Assembly: GCF_016908375.1 (NCBI RefSeq)
Contig: NZ_JAFBDS010000002.1
Location: 248,001-312,000 of the forward strand
From: Amphibacillus cookii
GTDB lineage: Bacteria > Bacillota > Bacilli > Bacillales > Amphibacillaceae
DNA: 64,000 nt
Reading direction: 5' to 3'
In this document: positions 1 through 8,041 of the stretch, in pieces
How positions within the stretch are numbered: the stretch's first letter is position 1
How the letters are laid out: each line of letters opens with the position of its first letter
Notes under the pieces: generated by a model
What the model was told of the DNA's origin: nothing
Seen by the model: the letters and a program-made list of their open reading frames with translations, nothing else
The model's database searches: none
Translations under genes and position numbers: made by a program

Positions 1-602
1 TGAATCATCAGGCTTTAGTTTTTACTGGGATTACAACAGCTTATTTAGATGAAGCAGTGAAAAAAAACCAAATTAAACTCTATCCATTAATGGAACGGGA
101 TGATGTAGCAATCTACAATGCGATCCCAACGGCAGAAGGAACGATTTTATTAGCTATACAACATATGAAAATTACACTGCATGGAGCCAATGCCATTATT
201 CTTGGGTTGGGGCGTGTCGGATTAACGGTTGCTGACAAATTTGCCAAATTAGGTGCTAATGTCTGGGTTGGAGTAAGAAGTCCTAGTGACATAGCTAGAG
301 CAAACACACTGGGCTTTGATGGTTTTCACCTTGATGATCTAGCAGCATATACTGAGAAGTGTGATCTATTGATTAATACTATTCCAGTACGGATTGTTGA
401 TAAGCGAGTATTAAATACGTTAAAGACAGATGCGTTATTGATTGATTTGGCATCAAAACCAGGGGGCATTAATTTTGATTATGCTCGAGATAGAGGACTA
501 AATACGATCCATGCATTAGGTTTACCTGCAAGGGTAGCACCAAAAACGGCAGGTGAAATATTAGCTAAGGTTATTGATCAACTGATCACAGATCATCAAT
601 AG
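1..602 (+). CDS. dpaA: Dipicolinate synthase subunit A (5'-truncated by window edge)
   Basis: DpaA (SpoVFA) works with DpaB to make dipicolinic acid from a lysine-pathway intermediate in the mother cell during sporulation. The reading frame is already open at base 3 and has no start in the window, so about 199 C-terminal codons are visible of a protein usually near 300 residues. A Rossmann nucleotide-binding motif (GLGRVGLTVA) lies in the visible part, followed by an NAD-binding-type fold and the family ending with GLPARVAPKTAG. The internal GTG at 57 is not the start. The stop is followed 19 bases later by dpaB, and asd, dapG and dapA come next, which is the B. subtilis spoVF-asd-dapG-dapA order. 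Identification is firm from the motif and the neighbours. Confidence 0.93.
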   Translation, partial: NHQALVFTGITTAYLDEAVKKNQIKLYPLMERDDVAIYNAIPTAEGTILLAIQHMKITLHGANAIILGLGRVGLTVADKFAKLGANVWVGVRSPSDIARANTLGFDGFHLDDLAAYTEKCDLLINTIPVRIVDKRVLNTLKTDALLIDLASKPGGINFDYARDRGLNTIHALGLPARVAPKTAGEILAKVIDQLITDHQ

Positions 603-621
603 AAAGTAGGTTGATTGCATC

Positions 622-1203
622 GTGTTAACAAACAAAAAGATTGGGTTTGGTTTAACGGGATCACATTGCACATATGACCAAGTTTTCCCGATTATTGACA
701 AACTAGTAGCTAACGGTGCAGATGTACACCCGGTTGTGTCCTATACTGTTCAAAATGTTGATAGTCGTTTTGGAACAGCAGCAGAACATTTGCAAATATT
801 AGAAGATAAAACAGGTCATATACCCGTATCTTCTATTGTAGAAGCAGAAAAATTTGGCCCAGCTAATCCATTAGATGCCATGGTCGTCGCTCCTCTGACC
901 GGTAATTCATTAAGTAAATTAGCCAATGCAATAACTGATAGCCCAGTACTAATGGCAACAAAGGCAACTATGCGTAATCAAGCCCCGGTAATATTAGCAA
1001 TCTCAACAAATGATGCACTTGGATTAAATGGCGTTAATTTGATGAGGTTAATGGCAACTAAAGGGATATACTTTGTACCATTTGGCCAAGATAATCCTTT
1101 TAACAAACCGAATTCACTTATTGCTAAAATGGACTATTTACAAGACACGATCGAAGCTGCATTAGAGAATAAACAATTCCAGCCCGTTATTACCACCTAT
1201 TAA
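622..1203 (+). CDS. dpaB: Dipicolinate synthase subunit B
   Basis: DpaB (SpoVFB) is the flavoprotein-like partner of DpaA in dipicolinate synthesis, the final step feeding the calcium-dipicolinate store of the spore core. The 193-residue product starts at a GTG and opens with the family sequence KKIGFGLTGSHCTYDQV. A phosphopantothenoylcysteine-decarboxylase-like fold is indicated by VVAPLTGNSLSKLANAITDSP and by ATKATMRNQAPVILAISTND. Length matches the B. subtilis protein (about 200 residues). The gene follows dpaA by 19 bases and is separated from asd by 112 bases, so asd may have its own promoter in addition to readthrough. No oddity seen. Confidence 0.95.
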   Translation: MLTNKKIGFGLTGSHCTYDQVFPIIDKLVANGADVHPVVSYTVQNVDSRFGTAAEHLQILEDKTGHIPVSSIVEAEKFGPANPLDAMVVAPLTGNSLSKLANAITDSPVLMATKATMRNQAPVILAISTNDALGLNGVNLMRLMATKGIYFVPFGQDNPFNKPNSLIAKMDYLQDTIEAALENKQFQPVITTY

Positions 1204-1315
1204 ACAGCATTTAAGCTAAGATTTTATAAATAACTTAAATCGAACATCCTCTTCTCCATAAGAATATGTTAAAATAGAAATTACAATTTATTTCGCTTGT
1301 GGAGAGGGGATTTTT

Positions 1316-2359
1316 ATGTCAAATTCTAAATTATATAATATTGCTGTCGTAGGAGCGACAGGGGCCGTTGGACAGAAAATGTTAGAGACCTTAGCAAAAA
1401 AAGACTTTCCAATTGGTCAGCTAAAACTCCTGTCTTCTAGCCGATCAGCAGGAACGAAAATAAAGTATAAAGATGAGATATATACAGTTGAAGAAGCCAC
1501 AGCTGAAAGCTTTGAAGGTATAGATATTGCGTTGTTCTCAGCGGGTGGATCGGTATCAAAAAAACTTGCTCCTGAAGCAGTTAAAAAGGGAGCGGTTGTC
1601 GTTGACAATACAAGTGCATTTCGTATGGATGAAAATGTACCGCTTGTGGTTCCTGAAGTTAATGAAGAAGATATTAAGCAACATAAAGGTATTATTGCAA
1701 ATCCAAATTGTTCAACCATTCAGATGGTAGCAGCCTTAAAGCCACTTCAGGAGCAATATGGTTTAAAACGTGTGATAGTCTCCACTTACCAAGCTGTTTC
1801 TGGTGCTGGAGCGGAAGCAGTTGAAGAATTAAAAGATCAAGCTCAAGCTTTCTTAGCTGGTGAAGATTTAACAGCGCATTTATTACCAGTAAAAGGTGAA
1901 GCTAAACATTACCCAATCGCGTTTAACGCCTTACCACAAATCGATGTATTTCAAGAGAATGGTTATACATTTGAAGAGATGAAAATGATTAATGAAACGA
2001 AAAAAATACTACACGCCGATGCACTAAATGTTGCAGCAACTTGTGTTCGACTGCCTTTCTTTACTTCTCATGCAGAAAGTGTTTATGTAGAAGTTAACAC
2101 AGAAACATCTGTTAGATCATTGCAAAACCTGTTAAGCGAAGCGCCAGGGATAACGTTAGCAGACGATCCTGACAACCAAATTTATCCAACTCCACTTGGT
2201 GCTGCAGGAAAGTCAGATGTATTTGTTGGAAGAATTAGACGGGATTTGGATTATCATAATGGCTACCACATGTGGATTGTTTCAGATAATTTATTAAAGG
2301 GAGCAGCGTGGAATTCAGTACAAATTGCTGAATCACTGATTAACCATAACTGGCTCTAG
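1316..2359 (+). CDS. asd: Aspartate-semialdehyde dehydrogenase
   Basis: Converts aspartyl phosphate to aspartate semialdehyde with NADPH, the branch point of lysine, diaminopimelate, threonine and methionine synthesis. The 347-residue product has the N-terminal NADP-binding motif VGATGAVGQ (residues 12-20) and the catalytic cysteine in NPNCSTIQM (Cys132). A strong ribosome-binding site (GGAGAGGGG) precedes the ATG. dapG follows after 15 bases, so asd, dapG and dapA form one operon supplying DpaAB and the cell wall with diaminopimelate-pathway intermediates. Full length and intact. Confidence 0.97.
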   Translation: MSNSKLYNIAVVGATGAVGQKMLETLAKKDFPIGQLKLLSSSRSAGTKIKYKDEIYTVEEATAESFEGIDIALFSAGGSVSKKLAPEAVKKGAVVVDNTSAFRMDENVPLVVPEVNEEDIKQHKGIIANPNCSTIQMVAALKPLQEQYGLKRVIVSTYQAVSGAGAEAVEELKDQAQAFLAGEDLTAHLLPVKGEAKHYPIAFNALPQIDVFQENGYTFEEMKMINETKKILHADALNVAATCVRLPFFTSHAESVYVEVNTETSVRSLQNLLSEAPGITLADDPDNQIYPTPLGAAGKSDVFVGRIRRDLDYHNGYHMWIVSDNLLKGAAWNSVQIAESLINHNWL

Positions 2360-2374
2360 ATTTGAGGTGAAGCG

Positions 2375-3607
2375 ATGGATATATTAGTTCAGAAATTTGG
2401 GGGAACGTCAGTCAAAGATAAAGAAACAAGACATAAAGCAATTAAACATATTCAAACGGCAAAAAGAGAAGGTTATAAAGTTGTTGTCGTTGTTTCTGCA
2501 ATAGGTCGTGCACCAGAGCCTTATGCAACAGATTCGTTATTAGCTTTAATCAATTATCCTAATGGTTATCAATCTAGTCGTGAACAAGATCTCTTACTCG
2601 CATGTGGTGAAATTATATCAGCAGTCGTTTTTTCAAATGAATTAAAAGAAGCAGGTTTTAAAGCAACAGCGTTAACAGGTGCTCAAGCTGGCTTTATTAC
2701 AACAAGTGATTTTACTGCTGCTAAGATTCAATCGATGGAGATTGAGCGTTTAAAACGTGAATTAGCGGTTAATGATGTGGTGGTTGTCGCTGGTTTTCAA
2801 GGGCAAACTTTAGACCATGAGACAACCACATTGGGCCGCGGAGGTAGTGATACATCCGCCGCCGCACTAGGTGCTGCCCTAGATGCGAAATTTATCGATA
2901 TTTTCACAGATGTAGAAGGTATTATGACAGCAGATCCACGTGTAGTAAAAGATGCGCGCACCTTAGATGTCGTTACCTATAACGAGATTTGTAACCTTGC
3001 CTATCAAGGTGCAAAAGTGATACATCCGCGCGCTGTCGAAATCGCGATGCAAGCAAAGGTTCCCATCCGTGTTCGATCAACAGCTCAAGATCATATTGGG
3101 ACACTGATAACCACTTCTATACACGATGCTAAAGGTAAGGACATTCCGGACCGTCTCATAACAGGGATTGCTCATATGTCAGGTATTACTCAAGTAAAGA
3201 TAGAGGCAGATCAGCAAGTAGAGCTTATGCATGCCCATATTTTTAAAGCAATGGCTGATGCAGGTATTTCAGTTGACTTTATTAATATTTTCCCTAACGG
3301 TATCGTCTATACGATTCCAGAAGTATTAAGTGAAAAAGCGCATCATTTACTTAAAGATTTAGGTTATCATCCTATCTTTACGCATCATTGTGCTAAAGTA
3401 TCTCTGGTGGGGGCTGGGATGACAGGTGTACCTGGGGTGACGGCTACCATTGTTCAAAGCCTAACCAATGTGGGAGTGAAAATATTACAATCAGCAGATA
3501 GTCATACCACGATATGGGTCTTAATTAATGATGAAGACCTTGTTCTAGCAATTAATGCCCTGCATGAGGCATTTGCTTTAAAAGATCGATTAGCAGATAA
3601 TAAGTGA
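2375..3607 (+). CDS. dapG: Aspartokinase I (DapG type)
   Basis: Phosphorylates aspartate, the first step of the aspartate family pathway. The 410-residue protein begins with the kinase signature VQKFGGTSV (residues 5-13), carries the glycine/serine-rich active-site loop TLGRGGSDTSAAALG, and has a C-terminal pair of ACT regulatory domains from about residue 268. In B. subtilis the enzyme encoded at this position is the diaminopimelate-sensitive isozyme; that specificity is inferred from position and not visible in the sequence. A GAGGTGA ribosome-binding site precedes the ATG. The gene sits between asd and dapA in one transcription unit. Confidence 0.95.
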   Translation: MDILVQKFGGTSVKDKETRHKAIKHIQTAKREGYKVVVVVSAIGRAPEPYATDSLLALINYPNGYQSSREQDLLLACGEIISAVVFSNELKEAGFKATALTGAQAGFITTSDFTAAKIQSMEIERLKRELAVNDVVVVAGFQGQTLDHETTTLGRGGSDTSAAALGAALDAKFIDIFTDVEGIMTADPRVVKDARTLDVVTYNEICNLAYQGAKVIHPRAVEIAMQAKVPIRVRSTAQDHIGTLITTSIHDAKGKDIPDRLITGIAHMSGITQVKIEADQQVELMHAHIFKAMADAGISVDFINIFPNGIVYTIPEVLSEKAHHLLKDLGYHPIFTHHCAKVSLVGAGMTGVPGVTATIVQSLTNVGVKILQSADSHTTIWVLINDEDLVLAINALHEAFALKDRLADNK

Positions 3608-3642
3608 ACGATTATTGTTTGAAAGAAAGGAAGGCAATCTCT

Positions 3643-4503
3643 ATGCAGTTTGGAAAACTCTTAACAGCGATGGTTACACCATTTAATGATAAGAATCTGG
3701 TTGATTACAACAAAGTGACCGAGTTAATGCATTATCTTATCGAAAATGGTTCAGATGGTTTAGTAGTGGCAGGAACAACAGGAGAATCACCAACATTAAG
3801 CCATCAAGAAAAACTTGAGCTATTTAAACATACGGTTGCAGTTTCAAACGGCCAGTACCCTATTATAGCTGGGACAGGTTCTAATAATACAGAAGAAACA
3901 ATTAAATTAACAAAAGAAGCAGAAGCAATTGGTGTTGATGCCGTTTTATTAGTTACACCTTACTATAATAAACCTAATCAATCTGGACTCTATCAACACT
4001 TTCTTGCCGTAGCTGAAGCAACAGAGTTACCGATTATGCTCTATAATATTCCTGGTCGAACGATGGTTCACTTAACCGTTGATACAATTGTAGCCTTATC
4101 CAAGGTTGACAATATTATTTCGGTCAAAGAGTCGAGTGGAAATCTCGATGCGATATCGCAAATTATCGAAGAGACTAGTGATGATTTTTCTGTCTATAGT
4201 GGAGATGATAGTTTAACTTTACCACTGAAAGCAATTGGAGCTGATGGGGTTGTTTCTGTAGCTTCACATATTGTAGGGAATGAAATGAAAGAAATGTTGA
4301 ATCGATTTGATCAAGGAGAAGTTAAGCAAGCATCCGCTCTTCATCGATCATTGCTTCCTATTATGAGAGGCTTATTTATGGCACCTTCTCCAGCACCTGT
4401 TAAAGCAGCGTTAAGAATGAAAGGTATCGAAACAGGTAGTGTGCGCTTACCACTTGTTAATGTTAATGAGGTTGAAGAGCAACTGATTCGAGATTTAATT
4501 TAA
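3643..4503 (+). CDS. dapA: 4-hydroxy-tetrahydrodipicolinate synthase
   Basis: Condenses pyruvate with aspartate semialdehyde to give hydroxy-tetrahydrodipicolinate, the direct precursor that DpaAB oxidise to dipicolinate. An in-frame GTG at 3604 would overlap dapG, but AAAGGAAGG lies 8 bases before the ATG at 3643 and the protein then begins MQFGKLLTAMVTPF as in the family, giving 286 residues. The Schiff-base lysine is Lys162 (ISVKESSGN), the proton-relay tyrosine Tyr134 (YNIPGRT), and the pyruvate-binding loop is GTTGES near residue 44. An intrinsic terminator follows at once, closing the dpaAB-asd-dapG-dapA unit. Confidence 0.96.
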   Translation: MQFGKLLTAMVTPFNDKNLVDYNKVTELMHYLIENGSDGLVVAGTTGESPTLSHQEKLELFKHTVAVSNGQYPIIAGTGSNNTEETIKLTKEAEAIGVDAVLLVTPYYNKPNQSGLYQHFLAVAEATELPIMLYNIPGRTMVHLTVDTIVALSKVDNIISVKESSGNLDAISQIIEETSDDFSVYSGDDSLTLPLKAIGADGVVSVASHIVGNEMKEMLNRFDQGEVKQASALHRSLLPIMRGLFMAPSPAPVKAALRMKGIETGSVRLPLVNVNEVEEQLIRDLI

Positions 4504-4509
4504 ACGTTA

Positions 4510-4546
4510 GAGTACAATATCTTTTGTTTGGATATTGTGCTCTTTT
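4510..4546 (+). terminator. Intrinsic terminator after dapA
   Basis: A 12-bp inverted repeat GAGTACAATATC / GATATTGTGCTC with a 9-base loop is followed by TTTTC, starting 6 bases after the dapA stop codon. Confidence 0.85.
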
Positions 4547-4573
4547 CATTTGAATAGCCATCATTTATGCCTC

Positions 4574-4793
4574 ATTTATCACAGATAAACGTCCGTAAAT
4601 CGCATCTCAAAAAAATAAAGTGTTAAGCTAAATATAGTTAGGCGGTCGATAACGGATGCTAATGTCCTGATTTATTCAATGACCAATCAGTGGGAAGGTA
4701 AGATCGTAGACTAAGACCGCCACGTCCTGTGGCAACGTCTGCATGACCTACATCCTGTAGGCCTCCGTCCGCTGATTAAAGTTTCGTTTTATA
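4574..4793 (+). repeat. Dispersed intergenic repeat, copy 1 (long form)
   Basis: This fills most of the 336-bp dapA-ftsK gap. It opens with ATTTATCACAGATAAACGTCCG, has a decayed core hairpin (the CCACCTC / GAGGTGG arms are poorly kept), then GATAACGGATGCTAATGTCC, then the extension with the hairpins CCACGTCCTGTGG and CCTACATCCTGTAGG, and ends with GTTTCGTTTTATA. No transposase ORF or duplicated target was found. The 3' end abuts the ftsK extended -10. Confidence 0.8.
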
Positions 4794-4802
4794 TGCTATA
4801 AT
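4794..4802 (+). promoter_or_regulatory. Extended -10 promoter element for ftsK
   Basis: TGCTATAAT (TGn plus a perfect -10 hexamer) lies about 37 bases before the ftsK start, directly at the end of repeat copy 1. No good -35 hexamer is seen at the usual distance, as can occur with extended -10 promoters. Confidence 0.55.
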
Positions 4803-4839
4803 AATGGAATGAGAAGTTTAAGATAAGGAGATTTTTAGC

Positions 4840-7125
4840 ATGGCTCGTAAAAAGAATAAACGTAAAACATCAAAAAATAAAATAAAACTACAATTACAAT
4901 ATGAATTGTATGGTATTCTTTTTATTCTATTGGCTATTTTTGGGAGTGGCGCTGGTTCAATTAGTGATGGGCTTATTCCGGCATGGTTAGAAAATTTCTT
5001 TCGTTTTTTCCTAGGTTTTTGGTACATGGTTGCCTCACTAGCTCTGTTTGCGTTTGGGCTTTATTTAATGATTAAAAGACAGATTCCTAGATTAATGACA
5101 AGAAAGCTACTAGGGGTACTTATACTATTTTTAGGTTTGTTGCTTTTAAGTCATATTGATCAGTATCATGTTTATCTCAGGGGGGGAGAAGAATCATCTA
5201 TCATTAAGGAAACGTGGGACCAGTATATTAACTACCTTAATGGACAGGTTAGTGCAAATGTTTTAGGTGGTGGTCTAATTGGAGCTGTTCTCTATGCTTC
5301 ATCTTATGTATTATTTTCCACTACTGGTGCTGTTTTTTTAGCTATATTTATGATTCTTGTTGGCATTATTTTTTTAACCCACTTTTCGATTGGGGCCTTT
5401 TTAGAGAAGCAAACAGCAAATTTTAAAAAATTTATCGATGCGCACTATAAAAATTGGAAAGCGAATCGAGAGCACAAGAAATCAATACAATCACAGGTAA
5501 CACCACAGGAAAAAGGAAATAATGTAAAACCTAATGATAATCAACAATTGGAAGAACCTGTTATTGAAGCTTTCACAGAGATAGCTTATGCAGAACAAGA
5601 AATGGACATGTCAAAGGCTAAAAAGGAAAATCATGAAAATCAAATAGTTGACCATCAAGAAGCTGAAGCAATACTTGACGTTGCGCCGATGACAGAATTA
5701 GAAAACGTTGATTATAAGTTACCAATGGTTAACTTGCTTAATGAACCAAATAAAAAAGCACATCAACAAGAGCGAGGGCAAATTCAAGCTGTTGTTCGAA
5801 AGTTAGAATCGACATTTAATAGTTTTGGTGTTAAGGCTAAAGTGACACGGGTACACGTTGGACCAGCGGTAACGAAATATGAAGTTTATCCTGAGGCGGG
5901 GGTAAAGGTTAGCAAGATTGTTAATCTTCATGATGATCTTGCATTGGCATTAGCAGCTAAAGACATTCGAATTGAGGCGCCGATACCAGGGAAATCTGCT
6001 GTAGGTATTGAAGTACCAAATACAGAAGTATCTATGGTTACACTTCGAGAAGTTTTTGAAACAAAACAAGTGAAAGAAAGCTCAATTCTATCCTTTGTAT
6101 TAGGACGAGATATATCGGGGGATGCCATTGTTGCAGAATTAAATAAGATGCCACACTTACTTGTTGCTGGAGCAACGGGGAGTGGGAAAAGTGTCTGTAT
6201 TAATGGGATTATCACAAGTATTTTAATGCGGGCTAAGCCACATGAAGTAAAGATGATGATGATTGACCCAAAAAAGGTTGAATTAAATATATATAATGGT
6301 ATCCCTCATTTATTAGCACCAGTTGTAACAGATCCGAAAAAAGCGTCACAAGCATTAAAAAAAGTCGTCTCAGAAATGGAGCGACGTTATGAGCTATTTT
6401 CTGATACAGGCAATCGCAATATCGAGGGCTACAACAATTATATAAATAGATATAACGAAACAGTAAGTGTAGAAGAGAGACAACCGCTTTTACCGTATAT
6501 TGTTGTTTTGGTCGATGAGCTAGCTGATTTAATGATGGTAGCATCCAATGAAGTCGAAGATGCGATTACACGTTTGGCACAAATGGCTCGTGCTGCCGGC
6601 ATTCATCTAATTATCGCTACTCAGCGGCCATCTGTAGATGTCATTACAGGTGTTATCAAAGCCAATATTCCATCAAGAATTGCGTTTAGTGTGTCATCAC
6701 AAACTGATTCACGAACGATTCTGGATACGGGTGGTGCTGAAAAACTGTTAGGAAGAGGTGACATGCTCTTTTTACCAGTAGGTGCATCGAAGCCTACACG
6801 TATTCAAGGCGCTTTCTTGTCAGATGAAGAAGTCGAAAATGTTGTTGATCACTGTGTAGAACAACAAAAAGCGCATTACCAAGAAGAAATGATACCAGAT
6901 GAAATTGAACAAAAACCATCACAGCCAGAGGATGAATTGTTTGATGATGCGGTTCAATTGATTGTTGAGATGCAAAGCGCAAGTGTATCCATGCTTCAAC
7001 GTCGCTTTAGAATCGGCTATACAAGAGCTGCGCGATTAATTGATATGATGGAAGATAGAGGGATTGTCGGACCTTATGAAGGGTCAAAGCCACGAACAGT
7101 GTTGATATCGGAATATTCAGAGTAA
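4840..7125 (+). CDS. ftsK: DNA translocase FtsK/SpoIIIE
   Basis: Membrane-anchored, ATP-driven DNA pump that clears or moves chromosome through the division or sporulation septum. The 761-residue product has a basic N terminus, about four hydrophobic segments between residues 25 and 185, a charged linker to about residue 290, and the motor domain with Walker A GATGSGKSV near residue 447 and Walker B VVLVDELADLMM near 560. A C-terminal winged-helix gamma domain (SVSMLQRRFRIGYTRAARLID) would read orientation sequences on DNA. An AAGGAG site 9 bases before the ATG sets the start. In B. subtilis spoIIIE follows dapA after rnjB and tepA, which are missing here; this synteny argues for SpoIIIE. Whether it also serves vegetative division as the only FtsK cannot be told. 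Confidence 0.95.
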   Translation: MARKKNKRKTSKNKIKLQLQYELYGILFILLAIFGSGAGSISDGLIPAWLENFFRFFLGFWYMVASLALFAFGLYLMIKRQIPRLMTRKLLGVLILFLGLLLLSHIDQYHVYLRGGEESSIIKETWDQYINYLNGQVSANVLGGGLIGAVLYASSYVLFSTTGAVFLAIFMILVGIIFLTHFSIGAFLEKQTANFKKFIDAHYKNWKANREHKKSIQSQVTPQEKGNNVKPNDNQQLEEPVIEAFTEIAYAEQEMDMSKAKKENHENQIVDHQEAEAILDVAPMTELENVDYKLPMVNLLNEPNKKAHQQERGQIQAVVRKLESTFNSFGVKAKVTRVHVGPAVTKYEVYPEAGVKVSKIVNLHDDLALALAAKDIRIEAPIPGKSAVGIEVPNTEVSMVTLREVFETKQVKESSILSFVLGRDISGDAIVAELNKMPHLLVAGATGSGKSVCINGIITSILMRAKPHEVKMMMIDPKKVELNIYNGIPHLLAPVVTDPKKASQALKKVVSEMERRYELFSDTGNRNIEGYNNYINRYNETVSVEERQPLLPYIVVLVDELADLMMVASNEVEDAITRLAQMARAAGIHLIIATQRPSVDVITGVIKANIPSRIAFSVSSQTDSRTILDTGGAEKLLGRGDMLFLPVGASKPTRIQGAFLSDEEVENVVDHCVEQQKAHYQEEMIPDEIEQKPSQPEDELFDDAVQLIVEMQSASVSMLQRRFRIGYTRAARLIDMMEDRGIVGPYEGSKPRTVLISEYSE

Positions 7126-7170
7126 CGTAGCTTAGACTTATTTCGAATTAGGAAATTGTCGTAATTTCTG

Positions 7171-7199
7171 TTTATTTATTTTTTGTAAAGTGGTATATT
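7171..7199 (+). promoter_or_regulatory. Possible promoter for the GntR regulator gene
   Basis: TGGTATATT forms an extended -10 (TGn-TATATT at 7194-7199), with a weak TTTATT 17 bases upstream. It lies about 40 bases before the GntR start. Motif match only. Confidence 0.35.
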
Positions 7200-7240
7200 G
7201 TTAATGACCAACCAAACGCTATAATCTGGAGGATGTTGAT

Positions 7241-7966
7241 ATGGTGAATAATCTATACGATAATGACTTGTTTAAAAAGACATTAATAAAATTACGTAAA
7301 GATATTGAACAAGGCATCTATCCACCAAATGAAAAGCTTCATCCTCTCTATGAGCTGGCTACAACCTATCAAGTCACTCGTACCATTATGGAAGCTGTTA
7401 TTGATCAATTAGTTGAAGAAAATGTGGTAACAAGGCGGTTAGGAATCGGTGTATTTGTTAACCCTAAGCCCATCTACTCTTCAGGTATTGAAGAGTTAGG
7501 TAGCGTGTCAGATATGATTCGAAAAGCAGGTAAACAACCAGGTACTCAATATGTAGCTGCTGAAGTGGTCACACCAACTGCACATGATCTTAATAACTTT
7601 AATGTAACAGATCTTGAAGCGATTGCCCGTGTTGAACGTGTACGTACTGCAGATGGTGAGCCCGTTGTCTATTGTATTGACAAAGTTGATCATGCTCGAA
7701 TTCCTATTGGTCAAATTCACAGTCAAAATTCAATTTTTAAATTGATAGAAGACTATACAATGATGCGTATTCAGTATGCTCATACATATATTGAACCGAT
7801 TGGTTTTCATGAGAAGATATCTGCGATTTTGGATTGTAGACCGGACCAGTCTTTACTGCTACTCAAGCAAATGCACTATACTGAGGATCATCAACCGATA
7901 CTCTATTCAGCGAATTACTTTAGAAGTGATGCATTTCAATTCCATGTGGTAAGAAAGCGACTGTAG
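7241..7966 (+). CDS. ymfC: GntR/HutC-family transcriptional regulator (YmfC-like)
   Basis: A 241-residue regulator with an N-terminal winged helix-turn-helix (about residues 8-75, including EKLHPLYELATTYQVTRTI and the wing RRLGIGVFVN) and a C-terminal UTRA-type effector domain (about 90-235). The N terminus is slightly unusual: the family's LPSE.L stretch reads LHPLYEL. It is preceded by GGAGG and lies directly upstream of a nucleoside-type ABC transporter operon, so control of that operon is a reasonable inference. The ligand is not visible. B. subtilis carries ymfC at the same place, next to ymfF. Confidence 0.85.
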   Translation: MVNNLYDNDLFKKTLIKLRKDIEQGIYPPNEKLHPLYELATTYQVTRTIMEAVIDQLVEENVVTRRLGIGVFVNPKPIYSSGIEELGSVSDMIRKAGKQPGTQYVAAEVVTPTAHDLNNFNVTDLEAIARVERVRTADGEPVVYCIDKVDHARIPIGQIHSQNSIFKLIEDYTMMRIQYAHTYIEPIGFHEKISAILDCRPDQSLLLLKQMHYTEDHQPILYSANYFRSDAFQFHVVRKRL

Positions 7967-7974
7967 TATTTTGT

Positions 7975-7996
7975 TTAGGACAGCCTAACATCTTTT
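7975..7996 (+). terminator. Weak hairpin with T-run between GntR gene and lipoprotein gene
   Basis: TTAGG-acag-CCTAA is followed by CATCTTTTTT. The stem has only five pairs, so termination would be partial; it could also attenuate transcription into the transporter operon. Confidence 0.4.
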
Positions 7997-8041
7997 TTAG
8001 TACGGTATTTGGTCAACTATTAACTATTTGGGGGTATTTAA

